A stretch of 64,000 nucleotides of DNA from Frischella japonica (GTDB taxonomy: Bacteria > Pseudomonadota > Gammaproteobacteria > Enterobacterales > Orbaceae): positions 62,001-126,000 of the forward strand of contig NZ_JABURY010000019.1 of assembly GCF_014489845.1 (NCBI RefSeq), given 5' to 3'. The position numbers and the translations under genes were made by a program. Positions 43,611 to 53,972 of the stretch are shown piece after piece. The first letter of the stretch is position 1. Each line of letters starts with the position of its first letter. The notes under the pieces are model-generated. The model saw nothing but the letters and a program-made list of their open reading frames with translations. It was not told the DNA's origin and did no database searches.

Positions 43611-43627
43611 ACACCACCTGGTGGTGT
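43611..43627 (-). other. Hairpin between inverse autotransporter and first paralog
   Basis: ACACCACC-T-GGTGGTGT is a perfect 8+1+8 palindrome (in practice a 6-bp stem with a 5-base loop), about 65 bases after the autotransporter stop. Its ACACC/GGTGT core recurs after the other two genes of the locus. Confidence 0.55.
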
Positions 43628-43689
43628 TTGCTGCTCAATAGCTAAGCTTATTTGATGATATAAACTTAGCTAAACTTATTAACTTATTT

Positions 43690-46389
43690 TTAATAAGTTG
43701 TTACTTGTAATTGAAAGCCTTGATCCCCGGCACATGCTGCTGGTGAAACAGGAGGATGCGCTGCGCCCCAAGTTTTCCCCGCCACGGCTAAACCAGTTGA
43801 ACCATCACTTGCCAAACTGATTTTACCATTTACTAAACCTTTAATCGTATAGGTATCACTTAAACTTACATTAAACCATGGTCCATTCGGATTACCAATA
43901 TAATCATTTAATTGCGTATTATTTGATCTAGAACACGCTGCATTGTTATCACCAACCAATGACCAAACAAAATTAGCTCTTATAGTAATTGCCCCATTCT
44001 GACTCGGATCAATATTATATGCTTTAGCTTCATAAGTTGAATCAACCACGAATGGATGTGTGCTATCTGGCGTCACAATAATTGAACTAGTGTTATAACT
44101 AAGTCTACCTGAAGCAACCATTTCACCGGTATCTTTGTTATATACCGCAAGCCAATTTGCCGAATTATTACTATCCACGAAATAAATCGGTAATGTTGCC
44201 GAACCATATGGAGCCACTTTAGTTGTGATATTCACTTGATTCAAGGCTGCTGTTGTTGCGATTTCTAGCAAGTACTTATCAGGTGTACCAGCTACCGGAT
44301 TGATGGATTTAACTAATAAACAATCCTGATCACTCGGACATTGAGCTCCTGTTGCTGAACCATCAATAAAGTTGATGCTTCGATTATCAGTAGCGGTAAC
44401 CGCTGACCAATATTGATTAATTTTATCAATATTATATGAATTAGGATAATCACTTAAAATAGTTGGATCATTAAACGATGAACCTACCTTGTTATCAAAT
44501 AAGGTAACTTCTAACAATACTGAATCTACACCATCGTTTCTGGCCGCTGTTTGTAGACTTGAACCAACTGGTTCACCTGTACCGACAACAGTGGAAATGT
44601 TACGTAACTTTATTTCTCTGCGCGTAATTGATGGCTTAATGGATAACCAAGTTGTATTAGATTGAGCTATTTTTCCTTTACCATCGGTAACTTTAACATC
44701 AATTTCATAACGGCCCGCTGTTTTCGTTGTTGATGGCGCTGGATTGCGTATACCTTGTTGATTAATATACGATGGAACAAGAATTGACCAATGTTCAACA
44801 TCCTTAACCGTAATAACCTTAGCACTATTACCGGCTTGACAAGGACTATTATTAACACGTCGTTCGTAACAAATATCACCACCATCATTAAATAATGCAT
44901 TAAAATCGAGAATACCACTCACTGTGTTCCAAGAAGTTGGTGATATTGTAATACCATCTTTGGCATTATGTACTGCAATAGAAAGCGGAATGCTGATACC
45001 TTCCTCAAATTCACCCAATGCAGCGAGATCAACACTGAATTTTTTCTCTTTATACTCCAAAACGATAAAATTATTACGATCAACCAGATCATAACGGCTA
45101 CCCTTAAGTGAACGAGCCACCTGTACCATATCTGGATCCAACTGATCTTTTAATGGTACGCCAATGCGATAATTCATCGTCATTTCAACTTTAGCTTGTT
45201 TCTTAGCGTCTTTACCTTGTTTATGTTCACCTTTAATGGTGAATAATGGAACAGGTGTATAATCAATACCGACTGTTAAAGCATAAGGATCTTTTTGTAA
45301 ATTATCTTTACCAAATAAAGCAACTTTTTTACCATAATATTGCTCAAACATTAAAGATGCACCAAAATGCGGATAAGATGGTAAATACCCTTGGAATCGA
45401 ATATCAAATCCTCGTGCTGCACGTTCTAGATAATCATCAAAATCTTTAGAATGTTTCCAATCGGATAATGGCATATAGTAGTTAGCCGCAAATTTCATAT
45501 AATCCGACCATGCTTCCAAACCAAGACCTAAACGATTGTGATTACGTTTAAAATCATGGTCAAAAAATACGTTATAACCCAATAACCAACTCTTATCAGC
45601 CACATCCCAACGCTGACCAATACCAAAGTTAGCAATCCGGCGATCTTTTTCGTATTCCTGATAGGTTAATTGTGAAAAGATCAATGTTCGATCAGAATCG
45701 TACCAAGGACTAAATAATTTTACATTTACATTATTTAGTCTGGCTTGATCGCTCACATCGAATGATAATTGTGCTGTTCCAAAAAGACCTAAGAAGTCTT
45801 GCGCAGCTGTTTGAATAGGATCGATGACTTGGCTATGGACTTGGCTTCGAATATAGCTTTCAGCATAATCTTTAGCATTAGTGTGTAACTCATCTTTTAT
45901 TCTACTGGAAGACATATTTTCCCAATCTTGTTGCCCCAAGAATTGCAATGCATTGGCTAAATGAGTTTCGATGACTTCATTATCCGAAGCTTTTTTATTA
46001 TCTACCGTTTCGGAAGATCCCAAACTAGGGAGGTTATATTTATTTTCGCTCTCAATTTTACTTTCCGCAATAAGAGGTGGCAATAATGGCGAATTAGCGG
46101 GCAATATAATGCTTTGACCTTCTTTAACTACATCAACATTATCATATTCACCTTTATTAAGTTCACGTAATTCCATAATGGAAATACTACTCAATAGCGC
46201 AATTTGATACAGGCTGCGTTGTTGATCATTGATAAAAATTCGCACAGCATCTTCAGTTTTTTCAGAACTGTTAGTATAATTATTGGTTATTGTAGAATTA
46301 GCACTTATTTTAGCATAAGCAGCATTATAACTTAAAGTCACAATCACAAATGTTGCAACAGTAGTTAAATTAAAATACTTCTTTATCAT
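43690..46389 (-). CDS. Inverse autotransporter (intimin/invasin, SinH-like) with LysM-type N-terminus
   Basis: 899 residues. Signal peptide 1-26 (ends NAAYA), LysM-like segment ~50-97 (SLYQIALLSSISIMELRELN..VVKEGQSIILP) for peptidoglycan contact, linker, then the inverse autotransporter beta-domain ~185-430 with its signatures: LSFDVSDQARLNNVNVKLFSP, WLLGYNVFFDHDF, NRLGLGLEAWSDYMKFAANYYMPLSDWK, ERAARGFDIRFQGYLPSYP. The passenger (~430-899) has Ig-like beta segments and three cysteine pairs (507/517, 684/690, 819/886) suited to disulfides. The last ~95 residues (FVWSLVG at 807, AGDQGFQLQV at 887) resemble the C-terminal module of the two secreted proteins downstream. No C-type lectin domain was recognised. 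Likely adhesin; ligand unknown. Confidence 0.88.
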   Translation of the reverse strand: MIKKYFNLTTVATFVIVTLSYNAAYAKISANSTITNNYTNSSEKTEDAVRIFINDQQRSLYQIALLSSISIMELRELNKGEYDNVDVVKEGQSIILPANSPLLPPLIAESKIESENKYNLPSLGSSETVDNKKASDNEVIETHLANALQFLGQQDWENMSSSRIKDELHTNAKDYAESYIRSQVHSQVIDPIQTAAQDFLGLFGTAQLSFDVSDQARLNNVNVKLFSPWYDSDRTLIFSQLTYQEYEKDRRIANFGIGQRWDVADKSWLLGYNVFFDHDFKRNHNRLGLGLEAWSDYMKFAANYYMPLSDWKHSKDFDDYLERAARGFDIRFQGYLPSYPHFGASLMFEQYYGKKVALFGKDNLQKDPYALTVGIDYTPVPLFTIKGEHKQGKDAKKQAKVEMTMNYRIGVPLKDQLDPDMVQVARSLKGSRYDLVDRNNFIVLEYKEKKFSVDLAALGEFEEGISIPLSIAVHNAKDGITISPTSWNTVSGILDFNALFNDGGDICYERRVNNSPCQAGNSAKVITVKDVEHWSILVPSYINQQGIRNPAPSTTKTAGRYEIDVKVTDGKGKIAQSNTTWLSIKPSITRREIKLRNISTVVGTGEPVGSSLQTAARNDGVDSVLLEVTLFDNKVGSSFNDPTILSDYPNSYNIDKINQYWSAVTATDNRSINFIDGSATGAQCPSDQDCLLVKSINPVAGTPDKYLLEIATTAALNQVNITTKVAPYGSATLPIYFVDSNNSANWLAVYNKDTGEMVASGRLSYNTSSIIVTPDSTHPFVVDSTYEAKAYNIDPSQNGAITIRANFVWSLVGDNNAACSRSNNTQLNDYIGNPNGPWFNVSLSDTYTIKGLVNGKISLASDGSTGLAVAGKTWGAAHPPVSPAACAGDQGFQLQVTTY

Positions 46390-46898
46390 AGTAATTCCTT
46401 AACTTTGCTCATGTTTTTTTATAATTATGTGCTTTTATCAAAAATTCATACAAAAATTCTTATAATTTTCCGTCAAATTTATAATATTTTAACAAAACAA
46501 TCAATAACTATTTTGTTATTATTGGTATTAATTATAAGCGACAAATGATTATATTCCTTATAATTCAACTGGTTACGATTAAAAAAAATATGACATATTT
46601 GTAATTTAGTAACATATTTTTGTAAAAATTACTTAACAAATATTTAATAATCTAGATAAAATAATTAATTCTAATAATAACTTAAATTTATAAAACTGAT
46701 TTTTATTTCTTTTTTGAAAACAATCCGTTTACTACCTTATTGATTTCGCGGATTGTTTATTTGTGAATGGTGGTTTAGTGAAAATTGAGATAAAAATTAA
46801 CCAAATTTATTTTATTCCTTTATCAATAATACTATTGACGCGATTTTGTATTTTTAATCGTGAAATAAATTATAATTTTATATGTCAATAATCTTTAG
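46390..46898. other. Intergenic region upstream of the inverse autotransporter, downstream of purF
   Basis: 509 very AT-rich bases. Near purF a 9-bp inverted repeat AACAATCCG / CGGATTGTT (46719-46727 and 46749-46757) could end purF transcription on the minus strand. Near the adhesin gene only a weak promoter candidate is visible (TTGACG on the minus strand near 46475, 17-base spacer, poor -10). No coding frame. Confidence 0.5.
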
Positions 46899-48413
46899 TT
46901 ATTGATCGACATTATAGATTTCTAAATTTTCTGCTTCTTTATTAAACAATGTTGAATTTTTCTGACTCCTGGTTAATTCAAGAGCAGATAAATAGGATTT
47001 AGTAATATCTCCTGTTATATAATGACCATCAAACACAGAACATTCAAATTCGGTAATTTTAGGATTACCTTCATTGACCGCAGCAATTAAATCTTTTAAA
47101 TCTTGAAAAATAAGTTTATCGACACCTATTTTTTGTGCTATTTCATTAATCGTCTTATTATAAGCAATTAGTTCTTCTGCTGCTGGCATATCAATTCCAT
47201 ACACATTTGGATAACGTATTTCAGGGGCAGCTGAAGCCAAATAGACTTTTTTAGCACCGACAGAACGAACCATTTCAATAATTTCTTGCGAAGTGGTACC
47301 ACGTACAATGGAATCATCAACTAATAAAACATTCTTACCTTCAAATTCAATCCGATTAGCATTTAACTTCCGTCTTACTGAACGACGACGAATTGATTGA
47401 CCTGGCATAATAAATGTACGTCCTACATAGCGATTTTTCACAAATCCTTGTCGATAAGGTTTGTTTAAAATTCTGGCTATTTCTAATGCTGCATCACATG
47501 ATGTTTCTGGTATTGGAATAACCACATCAATATCTAAATCATGCCATTCACGCGCGATTTTTTGACCTAACTTTTGTCCCATTAAAATTCGTGATTGATA
47601 CACTGAAATCCCGTTCATCAATGAATCCGGACGAGCAAAATAGACATATTCAAAAATACATGGACAAAATTCAACTTGATCAGCACATTGTTGTGCAAAA
47701 AGTTGCCCATCATAAGTAATATAAATCGCTTCACCCGGTTTAACATCGCGCATAAATTCAAAATCTAACGTATCTAATGCAACACTTTCAGAAGCCACCA
47801 TATATTCTGTATGCCCATCAATAACCCGTTTACCTATGACCAATGGACGAATCCCATTGGGATCACGGAAAGCAATCAATCCATGGCCGATAATCATTGC
47901 CACGCATGCATAAGCACCTTTAATGATTTTGTTAAGCTGATAAATTGCCGAAAAAATATTATTTGGGGTTAATCGCGCAGTAGAAAACTTATCAAGTTCA
48001 CTGGCAAAAATATTTAATAATACTTCGGAATCAGATTGTGTGTTAACATGCCGTCTAACTTTTTGTAATATTGTTTCTCGCAATTCACGAGTATTAGTTA
48101 AATTTCCATTATGAGCTAGTGTGATACCATATGGAGAATTAACATAAAATGGCTGGGCTTCTGATACGTTAGAACTACCTGCGGTTGGATAACGCACGTG
48201 CCCTATTCCGATATTTCCTTGTAACCGCTGCATATGTTGCAATTGAAATACATCTTGTACCAATCCATTGGCTTTACGTAATCTGAAATAATTATGCTGA
48301 TCTATGGTTACAATTCCTGCTGCATCTTGTCCACGATGTTGCAACACAGTAAGAGCATCATAAATAGATTGATTGACTGGACTAAAAGCAACAATTCCTA
48401 CAATACCACACAT
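46899..48413 (-). CDS. purF: Amidophosphoribosyltransferase
   Basis: First committed step of purine synthesis: PRPP plus glutamine to phosphoribosylamine. 504 residues (E. coli 505). The N-terminal nucleophile Cys2 (MCGIVGIV) has no propeptide, as in the E. coli enzyme. The PRPP motif is [17 protein letters not shown]. The glutaminase region retains [11 protein letters not shown] and [13 protein letters not shown]. No PurR box was identified by eye. Heads downstream of cvpA in the usual order, 61 bases apart. Confidence 0.98.
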   Translation of the reverse strand: MCGIVGIVAFSPVNQSIYDALTVLQHRGQDAAGIVTIDQHNYFRLRKANGLVQDVFQLQHMQRLQGNIGIGHVRYPTAGSSNVSEAQPFYVNSPYGITLAHNGNLTNTRELRETILQKVRRHVNTQSDSEVLLNIFASELDKFSTARLTPNNIFSAIYQLNKIIKGAYACVAMIIGHGLIAFRDPNGIRPLVIGKRVIDGHTEYMVASESVALDTLDFEFMRDVKPGEAIYITYDGQLFAQQCADQVEFCPCIFEYVYFARPDSLMNGISVYQSRILMGQKLGQKIAREWHDLDIDVVIPIPETSCDAALEIARILNKPYRQGFVKNRYVGRTFIMPGQSIRRRSVRRKLNANRIEFEGKNVLLVDDSIVRGTTSQEIIEMVRSVGAKKVYLASAAPEIRYPNVYGIDMPAAEELIAYNKTINEIAQKIGVDKLIFQDLKDLIAAVNEGNPKITEFECSVFDGHYITGDITKSYLSALELTRSQKNSTLFNKEAENLEIYNVDQ

Positions 48414-48474
48414 AAACTAACCCTCAATAAATTAATTATTATCATTGATGCGCTGCTAATAAAGCGGTTGAACT

Positions 48475-48933
48475 TTAAAATACTCCAAAAAACCAATGAA
48501 TTAAATATTCAAAATGGGGAATTAAAATTGAATTTTGCCACATTAAACTCTGTGATAATGAGGTAAATGTATCACAACAGAATAATATTGCTGTAACAAT
48601 CAATATACCGCGTAACACACCAAACACCGTACCCAAAATCCGATCAATCGTTGATAACCCCACATGATGTATAATTTCGCAAATGATATATCTCACCACG
48701 CTACAAACTATCATTGTTGTAATAAAAAGCACAATGACAGCGATAATATTACGAATATATCCATTATCAAAATAGGTTAAATAGTCAGCTATATGATAGT
48801 AAAACTGACTGGCAACAAAACATGCACTAATCCAACTGATTAACGATAACGCTTCTTTAACAAAACCACGTAATAGGCTAACTAAAGCTGATAAGCCAAT
48901 AACACAAAGAATAATAATATCTATCCAATTCAC
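48475..48933 (-). CDS. cvpA: CvpA family membrane protein
   Basis: 152 residues (E. coli 162) with four membrane segments. MNWIDIIILCVIGLSALVSLLRGFVKEALSLISWI and STIDRILGTVFGVLRGILIVTAIL are the conserved CvpA segments. CvpA is required for colicin V production and for resistance to deoxycholate in enteric pathogens; its molecular function is unsettled. Located directly upstream of purF, as in E. coli. Confidence 0.95.
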   Translation of the reverse strand: MNWIDIIILCVIGLSALVSLLRGFVKEALSLISWISACFVASQFYYHIADYLTYFDNGYIRNIIAVIVLFITTMIVCSVVRYIICEIIHHVGLSTIDRILGTVFGVLRGILIVTAILFCCDTFTSLSQSLMWQNSILIPHFEYLIHWFFGVF

Positions 48934-48975
48934 TACAAATAGATTCCTCTAAAAAATGACAATTTTATTGCTATT

Positions 48976-49479
48976 CTACTGTAATATATAGCCTTTAAGT
49001 TTAGTCAAATTCTCTAAATCAATAATAACCATATCAGCCTGTTCTCGGGTTTGATAATTTCCAACTAATAATCGTGTAAGCTGACCATCTTTAACAACTT
49101 GAGGAACGGTGTAAACATCATAATTATTTAAACGTAAAAGAGCGATTAATTCATCAATTTTTTGTTTATTTTTTAAAGCAACTAATTGTATAACATAGCC
49201 TTTATCACTCGGTGAATAGCTACTTTGATTATTGGCAGGATATTGTTCATGTTGATCAGAATTATTCACTTGAAAATCAATATTATTTCTATTATCAAGT
49301 GATGCAGACGGTGATAACTGGTTATTGTCTGTTTCGAGATTATTCGTTGAAGGGAGTAAAGGAATCGTAGTGGTAGTTTTTTTGGTTTTGTCAGTTATAA
49401 CATAGGGGGCAATAATTAAACTAAACAATATTAAAGAGATAATCCCGATTAGTCGATTTCTAATTTTACTGCTCATCAT
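48976..49479 (-). CDS. dedD: SPOR-domain cell division protein DedD
   Basis: 167 residues (E. coli 220): short cytoplasmic start, one membrane helix (~9-27), a Thr/Ser/Asn-rich periplasmic linker and a C-terminal SPOR domain (~93-167, KGYVIQLVALKNKQKIDELIALLR..RLLVGNYQTREQA) that binds glycan-denuded septal peptidoglycan. The start overlaps the folC end by 14 bases. The linker is shorter than in E. coli and otherwise unconserved. Confidence 0.9.
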   Translation of the reverse strand: MMSSKIRNRLIGIISLILFSLIIAPYVITDKTKKTTTTIPLLPSTNNLETDNNQLSPSASLDNRNNIDFQVNNSDQHEQYPANNQSSYSPSDKGYVIQLVALKNKQKIDELIALLRLNNYDVYTVPQVVKDGQLTRLLVGNYQTREQADMVIIDLENLTKLKGYILQ

Positions 49480-50764
49480 TTTTAACGATTCCTAAAATAT
49501 CTGATACGGTATGAAATGAACCACAAATAACAATAATATCATCATCATCTGCATCCGATTTTACCTGCTCCCAAGCAGATTTTACGGATGGAAAAGTAAA
49601 TACAGTCGCGACGGATTGATCAATAAAGGCAGCAATATCACCAGCCTTTGCACCTCTTTCACCATACAATGATGCACAATACCAATAATCAGCATGCAGA
49701 GCAGCAATAGTCGATTTGATATCTTTATCTTTTAGCATCCCAATGACAAACCGTAGTTTTTTAATGTTGCCACGTTGTATAATGCATTCTTGCAATTGAT
49801 TGGCTAAATACGTTGCAGCATGAGGATTATGTGCAACATCAATAATAACTAATGGTTTTTCTTGAATAACTTGAAATCTGCCGGTTAATGCGGTATTAGC
49901 TAAACCTTGATAAATACTCTCTGAATCAATATCTAATTGTGAATAACTTATCGCAGCTAAGGCTGTTGCTGCATTCGCTAAAGGAATTTTTGGTACTGGC
50001 AAATTATTATAATGGTTTTTTGATGATTGAAATTGCCAAATCCGGTCGTTAATTAAACGATATTGCCAGTCAAAACCTAAGTTAGGCGCGCAAATATGCA
50101 ATTGAACATGTTTTTTCTTTGCACATGCAATAATAGATTGAGGTGTATTAGGTTCACCGACAATGGCAATACAGTTTTGTTTAAAAATACCGGCTTTTTC
50201 TTGCCCGATACTTTCAAGCGTATTACCCAAATAATCTACATGATCTAATGCGATTGAGGTTATGACCGCTACATCAGCATCAACAATATTGGTAGCATCT
50301 AAACGTCCGCCCAAACCGACTTCTAAAATCACAACGTCAAGATTGGCTTGTTTAAACATTAATAAGGCTGCAAGGGTCGAATATTCAAAATAAGTCAGTG
50401 AGATATCCTGACGTTCCTGTTCTATGAGATTAAAGGCATTAGTATGCTGTGTATCAGGTAGCTCCTGATCATTAATACGAACACGTTCGGTATATCGTAA
50501 AATATGAGGAGAACTATAAACGCCAACCCGTAAACCTGCAGCTAATAAAATCATTTCAAGGGTACGGCAAGTTGTCCCTTTACCATTAGTACCAGCAATA
50601 GTGAACACATAAGGAGCCGGTTTGCCTATATCTAATCGTTGAGCAACTTGACTGACTCTTTCCAAACCTAATTCAATTGTTATAGGATGAATTTGTTCCA
50701 AATAACTAAGCCAAGTTTCTAACGTTGACTTGGCATTTGGTTTTTCTGACTTCGCTATATTCAT
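49466..50764 (-). CDS. folC: Dihydrofolate synthase / folylpolyglutamate synthase
   Basis: Mur-ligase-fold enzyme that adds glutamate to dihydropteroate and to folates. 432 residues. The P-loop is TIAGTNGKGTTC, the folate-binding SSPHILRYTERVRIN follows, and GLGGRLDATNIV and ITSIALDHVDYLG form the metal and ATP sites; DVAHNPHAA lies in the C-terminal domain. Placed between accD (14 bases upstream) and dedD. Confidence 0.97.
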   Translation of the reverse strand: MNIAKSEKPNAKSTLETWLSYLEQIHPITIELGLERVSQVAQRLDIGKPAPYVFTIAGTNGKGTTCRTLEMILLAAGLRVGVYSSPHILRYTERVRINDQELPDTQHTNAFNLIEQERQDISLTYFEYSTLAALLMFKQANLDVVILEVGLGGRLDATNIVDADVAVITSIALDHVDYLGNTLESIGQEKAGIFKQNCIAIVGEPNTPQSIIACAKKKHVQLHICAPNLGFDWQYRLINDRIWQFQSSKNHYNNLPVPKIPLANAATALAAISYSQLDIDSESIYQGLANTALTGRFQVIQEKPLVIIDVAHNPHAATYLANQLQECIIQRGNIKKLRFVIGMLKDKDIKSTIAALHADYWYCASLYGERGAKAGDIAAFIDQSVATVFTFPSVKSAWEQVKSDADDDDIIVICGSFHTVSDILGIVKNDEQ

Positions 50765-50778
50765 GATATAAGCTACAA

Positions 50779-51678
50779 TTAATTTTGATCCACTGAAACT
50801 TCCACAGCAGCGGTATTAAAAGGATCGGGTAATCGCATCAATTTAGCCAATATACTAGCCACTTTTGTTCGCATATCCTTACGATGAATGATGAGATCTA
50901 ATGCACCTTTTTCGAGTAAGAACTCACTTCGTTGAAAACCGGTAGGAAGTGTTTCTCTTACCGTTTGTTCAATAACGCGTGGTCCGGCAAAACCAATTAA
51001 AGCTTTAGGTTCAGCAATATTAATATCACCTAACATGGCAAGGCTTGCTGAAACGCCACCCATTGTTGGATCTGTCATAACAGAAATAAAAGGTAATCCT
51101 TCATCTTGCATTTTGGCTAAAATTGCACTGGTTTTTGCCATTTGCATTAGTGAAAATAAGGCTTCTTGCATACGAGCGCCACCACTTGTTGAAAAACAAA
51201 TTAATGGACACTTATCTTCAATCGCTTGCTCTGCTGCTCTGACAAACATCGCACCGACCACAGATGACATTGAACCACCAATGAAAGAAAATTCAAAAGC
51301 GGCGGTTACCACAGGAATACCAAATAAAGTGCCCTTCATAGCAATCATGGCATCTTTTTCATGGGTTGCTTTTTGTGCTGCTGTTAAACGATCTTTATAT
51401 CTTTTCGAATCTTTAAATTTTAGTACATCTTTGGGTTCTAAATCGGTACCAAGCTCAATATCAGAACCTTCATCTAAAAAATAATATAAGCGAACACGTG
51501 CAGGCATTCGCATATGATGATCACATTTAGGACAGACTTCTAAATTGCGTTCAAGTTCTGCTTGATAAATAATTTGTTCACAACTAGGACATTTAGTCCA
51601 AACCCCACCAGGGATATTTGCTTTTTTATGATTCGACGAGATATTATTCTTATTCAGAATTTTTTCAATCCAACTCAT
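50779..51678 (-). CDS. accD: Acetyl-CoA carboxylase, carboxyltransferase subunit beta
   Basis: Transfers CO2 from carboxybiotin to acetyl-CoA with AccA, the first step of fatty-acid synthesis. 299 residues. An N-terminal C4 zinc ribbon (CPSC...CPKC, residues ~29-52) also binds its own mRNA in E. coli. The crotonase-fold core has [22 protein letters not shown] and [18 protein letters not shown]. dedA, which lies between accD and truA in E. coli, is absent here; the gap is about 180 bases. Confidence 0.98.
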   Translation of the reverse strand: MSWIEKILNKNNISSNHKKANIPGGVWTKCPSCEQIIYQAELERNLEVCPKCDHHMRMPARVRLYYFLDEGSDIELGTDLEPKDVLKFKDSKRYKDRLTAAQKATHEKDAMIAMKGTLFGIPVVTAAFEFSFIGGSMSSVVGAMFVRAAEQAIEDKCPLICFSTSGGARMQEALFSLMQMAKTSAILAKMQDEGLPFISVMTDPTMGGVSASLAMLGDINIAEPKALIGFAGPRVIEQTVRETLPTGFQRSEFLLEKGALDLIIHRKDMRTKVASILAKLMRLPDPFNTAAVEVSVDQN

Positions 51679-51858
51679 TATTAACCTTCTAGTAGCATAT
51701 TGAAAGTACTATACAAGCACATATTGTAATAACATCAACTTTAAAATATTTCCTATTGTATATTATTTTAATCCGTTACTTAATAAATATTTTAAATTTA
51801 GCATAATTTCTAAGCAAAAATTAACATCACTTTCAGATACCAGACTTAATCAATAAAT

Positions 51859-52638
51859 TCATAAAAATAAAGGACCTAATGAATTTTTAGGTAATTGGAA
51901 ATGATCAGGATAGATCACATCGACTAAATAGAGTCCTTCTGGTTTAGCTGTCGCAGCGGCTAATGTTCGATCTTTTGAGGATAATAAAAATTGTATCCAT
52001 TCTTCAGATTGATGACCATTCCCAACTTCAATCAGACTACCAACTATATTTCTGACCATATGGTGCACAAATGCATTAGCTTGAATATCAATAACAATAT
52101 AACGTTGTTGTCTAGTTACCCTAATATGATGTACATTTCTAAATGGAGACAAAGATTGACATTGGGCAGCTCTAAATGCGCTGAAATCATTTTCACCTAA
52201 TAAAACTTGGGCAGCTTTATGCATTTTATTTTCATCTAAGTCTGGATAATAATGGCTAATCCCCTTATTGAGAATGCCGTGCCGAAGAGGATGATTGTAA
52301 ATAATGTAGCGATATCGACGAGCCAATGCACTAAATCTAGCATGAAAATCATCGTCAACAATTCGTGCCCATTTAACCGCTATATTAGCTGGTAAATTAG
52401 CATTTACACCAAAGGTCCATGCAGTAATCGATCGTTGTGTTTGCGTTTCAAAATGAACGACTTGCCCAGTAGCATGGACACCAGCGTCAGTTCGACCGGC
52501 ACAAAAAATTGAAATAGATTCGTTCGCAATTTTACTCAATGCAGTTTCTAATGTTGCTTGAATAGAAACAACACGTTGTTGTTTTTGCCAGCCAAAATAT
52601 TGGCTGCCATCATATTCTATACCTAATGCCACTTTCAT
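51859..52638 (-). CDS. truA: tRNA pseudouridine(38-40) synthase
   Basis: Converts U38-U40 of the anticodon arm to pseudouridine. 259 residues from the ATG at 52638 ([17 protein letters not shown] matches the family); an in-frame TTG five codons upstream abuts the usg stop and is less likely. The catalytic aspartate is in [26 protein letters not shown] is the conserved RNA-binding segment. Follows usg by 15 bases. Confidence 0.97.
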   Translation of the reverse strand: MKVALGIEYDGSQYFGWQKQQRVVSIQATLETALSKIANESISIFCAGRTDAGVHATGQVVHFETQTQRSITAWTFGVNANLPANIAVKWARIVDDDFHARFSALARRYRYIIYNHPLRHGILNKGISHYYPDLDENKMHKAAQVLLGENDFSAFRAAQCQSLSPFRNVHHIRVTRQQRYIVIDIQANAFVHHMVRNIVGSLIEVGNGHQSEEWIQFLLSSKDRTLAAATAKPEGLYLVDVIYPDHFQLPKNSLGPLFL

Positions 52639-52653
52639 TATGGTAACTCGCAA

Positions 52654-53658
52654 TTATAAATATTCGGTAAGTAATTTTTCGGCCGTTTCTAATAAAATTT
52701 GTGCCCCTAAAAAACGAATATTATCACTCACGCTAAAACATTTTATTTGCTCAGAATGACCATGATTATAGCGAATATCAGCAAGATGAATCGATTGCAA
52801 CCCTTCTTGTTCAGCTTTAACTTGTGTTACTGGTGTTGGATAATCAGAAGTCATAAGCGTGACACCATATTCCAAGCCAAAACTATCATCGTAACCAAAA
52901 TCAATATTGACAGGTGTTGAAGAAGTAAAAGTCAAGGATTGGGTTAGGCCATAAAATACTGGGACCAACATTGCATCAATCGTTATTGATAACTGGTAAT
53001 CACCGGTTATTTTTCTAATTTCCTCAATAATAGTCACCTCATCTGCCAGCGCATTATTTAGTGGCAAAATATTAAATGCCATTTGTTTATTAAAAAGTTC
53101 ATTTTCAGCCGGTAATCCATTAAGCAAACGTGCGCTTTGATTGGCTAATTGTTCAGCTCCATTTTTACCATAAAATGAGGCCGGAATTAAATTAGTAATA
53201 TGCAATTGTAATAACTGCCGTATATCTGTTAATGTTGCAACTGTTCTCAGCGCCTGACTAACAACCGGATTAGCTACCGCAATAATATTTTCATTACGAA
53301 AATCCGCTAATAAACTATCATTAATCCTCGGTAAAACTAAGGGAATATTATCTTCTTGTGCAAAACAACCAGAAGCATCAATTACTATACATCCAGACTG
53401 TGCAACTAAACGAGCATATTGTTGAGAAACAGACTGATTAACGGCAAAAAATGCAATATGATATTGTGACCAGTCAACTGTGTTAATATTTTCAATCGTG
53501 AGATTTTTACCTGATACACGAACGGTTTCACCTTCACTATTATCACTGCCAATTAATCCAATATTATCAATCGATAAGTTGCTAAATTGTAACAAATCAA
53601 CTAAGGCTTTTCCTACCTGACCACTCGCACCAACTACGGCAATATTCCATGATGACAT
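52654..53658 (-). CDS. usg: Aspartate-semialdehyde dehydrogenase-like protein Usg
   Basis: 334 residues with the Asd fold: the NADP-binding GASGQVGKALVDLL at the N-terminus and a dimerisation domain. The active-site cysteine of true Asd is missing: the expected site reads VANPVVSQ, and E. coli Usg likewise lacks the Cys. It should therefore not be counted as the lysine/threonine pathway enzyme. Function unknown; conserved partner of truA. pdxB, its E. coli upstream neighbour, is not in the window. Confidence 0.92.
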   Translation of the reverse strand: MSSWNIAVVGASGQVGKALVDLLQFSNLSIDNIGLIGSDNSEGETVRVSGKNLTIENINTVDWSQYHIAFFAVNQSVSQQYARLVAQSGCIVIDASGCFAQEDNIPLVLPRINDSLLADFRNENIIAVANPVVSQALRTVATLTDIRQLLQLHITNLIPASFYGKNGAEQLANQSARLLNGLPAENELFNKQMAFNILPLNNALADEVTIIEEIRKITGDYQLSITIDAMLVPVFYGLTQSLTFTSSTPVNIDFGYDDSFGLEYGVTLMTSDYPTPVTQVKAEQEGLQSIHLADIRYNHGHSEQIKCFSVSDNIRFLGAQILLETAEKLLTEYL

Positions 53659-53972
53659 AATTTACTAACCTATTAATAATTTAATCAATTTCGGCTGATT
53701 ATACTGACTATTGTAACTAAGATACAGTGGTAATCCATTATTAAATAATGATACATAAAATTCCTAACGGTTATAGGATTACTTAAAAAGTCTTATACAA
53801 CAATTTGAATCTAATTCATTAAAGAAAATAACTAAAAATATCATTAAGATCATACTATTTACAGTTGATTATCGGTTTTATTTAAAATATGGAATTACCC
53901 TCATATTCAATGAATTACGCTATTAAATTTATCCAACTTAATAGCGTTAATTTAATTTGAATTATCAGTATA
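53659..53972. other. Intergenic region between usg and the ybaV-like gene
   Basis: 314 AT-rich bases. A 10-bp inverted repeat ACGCTATTAA / TTAATAGCGT (53917-53926 and 53938-53947) lies about 25 bases after the ybaV-like stop on the minus strand and could be its terminator. Nothing else is recognisable. Confidence 0.5.

Noticed and set aside
52639-52653. TTG start for truA abutting usg
   Set aside because: Rare codon, no conserved residues gained; the ATG at 52638 fits the family start.
52654-53658. Usg read as aspartate-semialdehyde dehydrogenase
   Set aside because: The catalytic Cys is absent (VANPVVSQ), so it is the Usg paralog.
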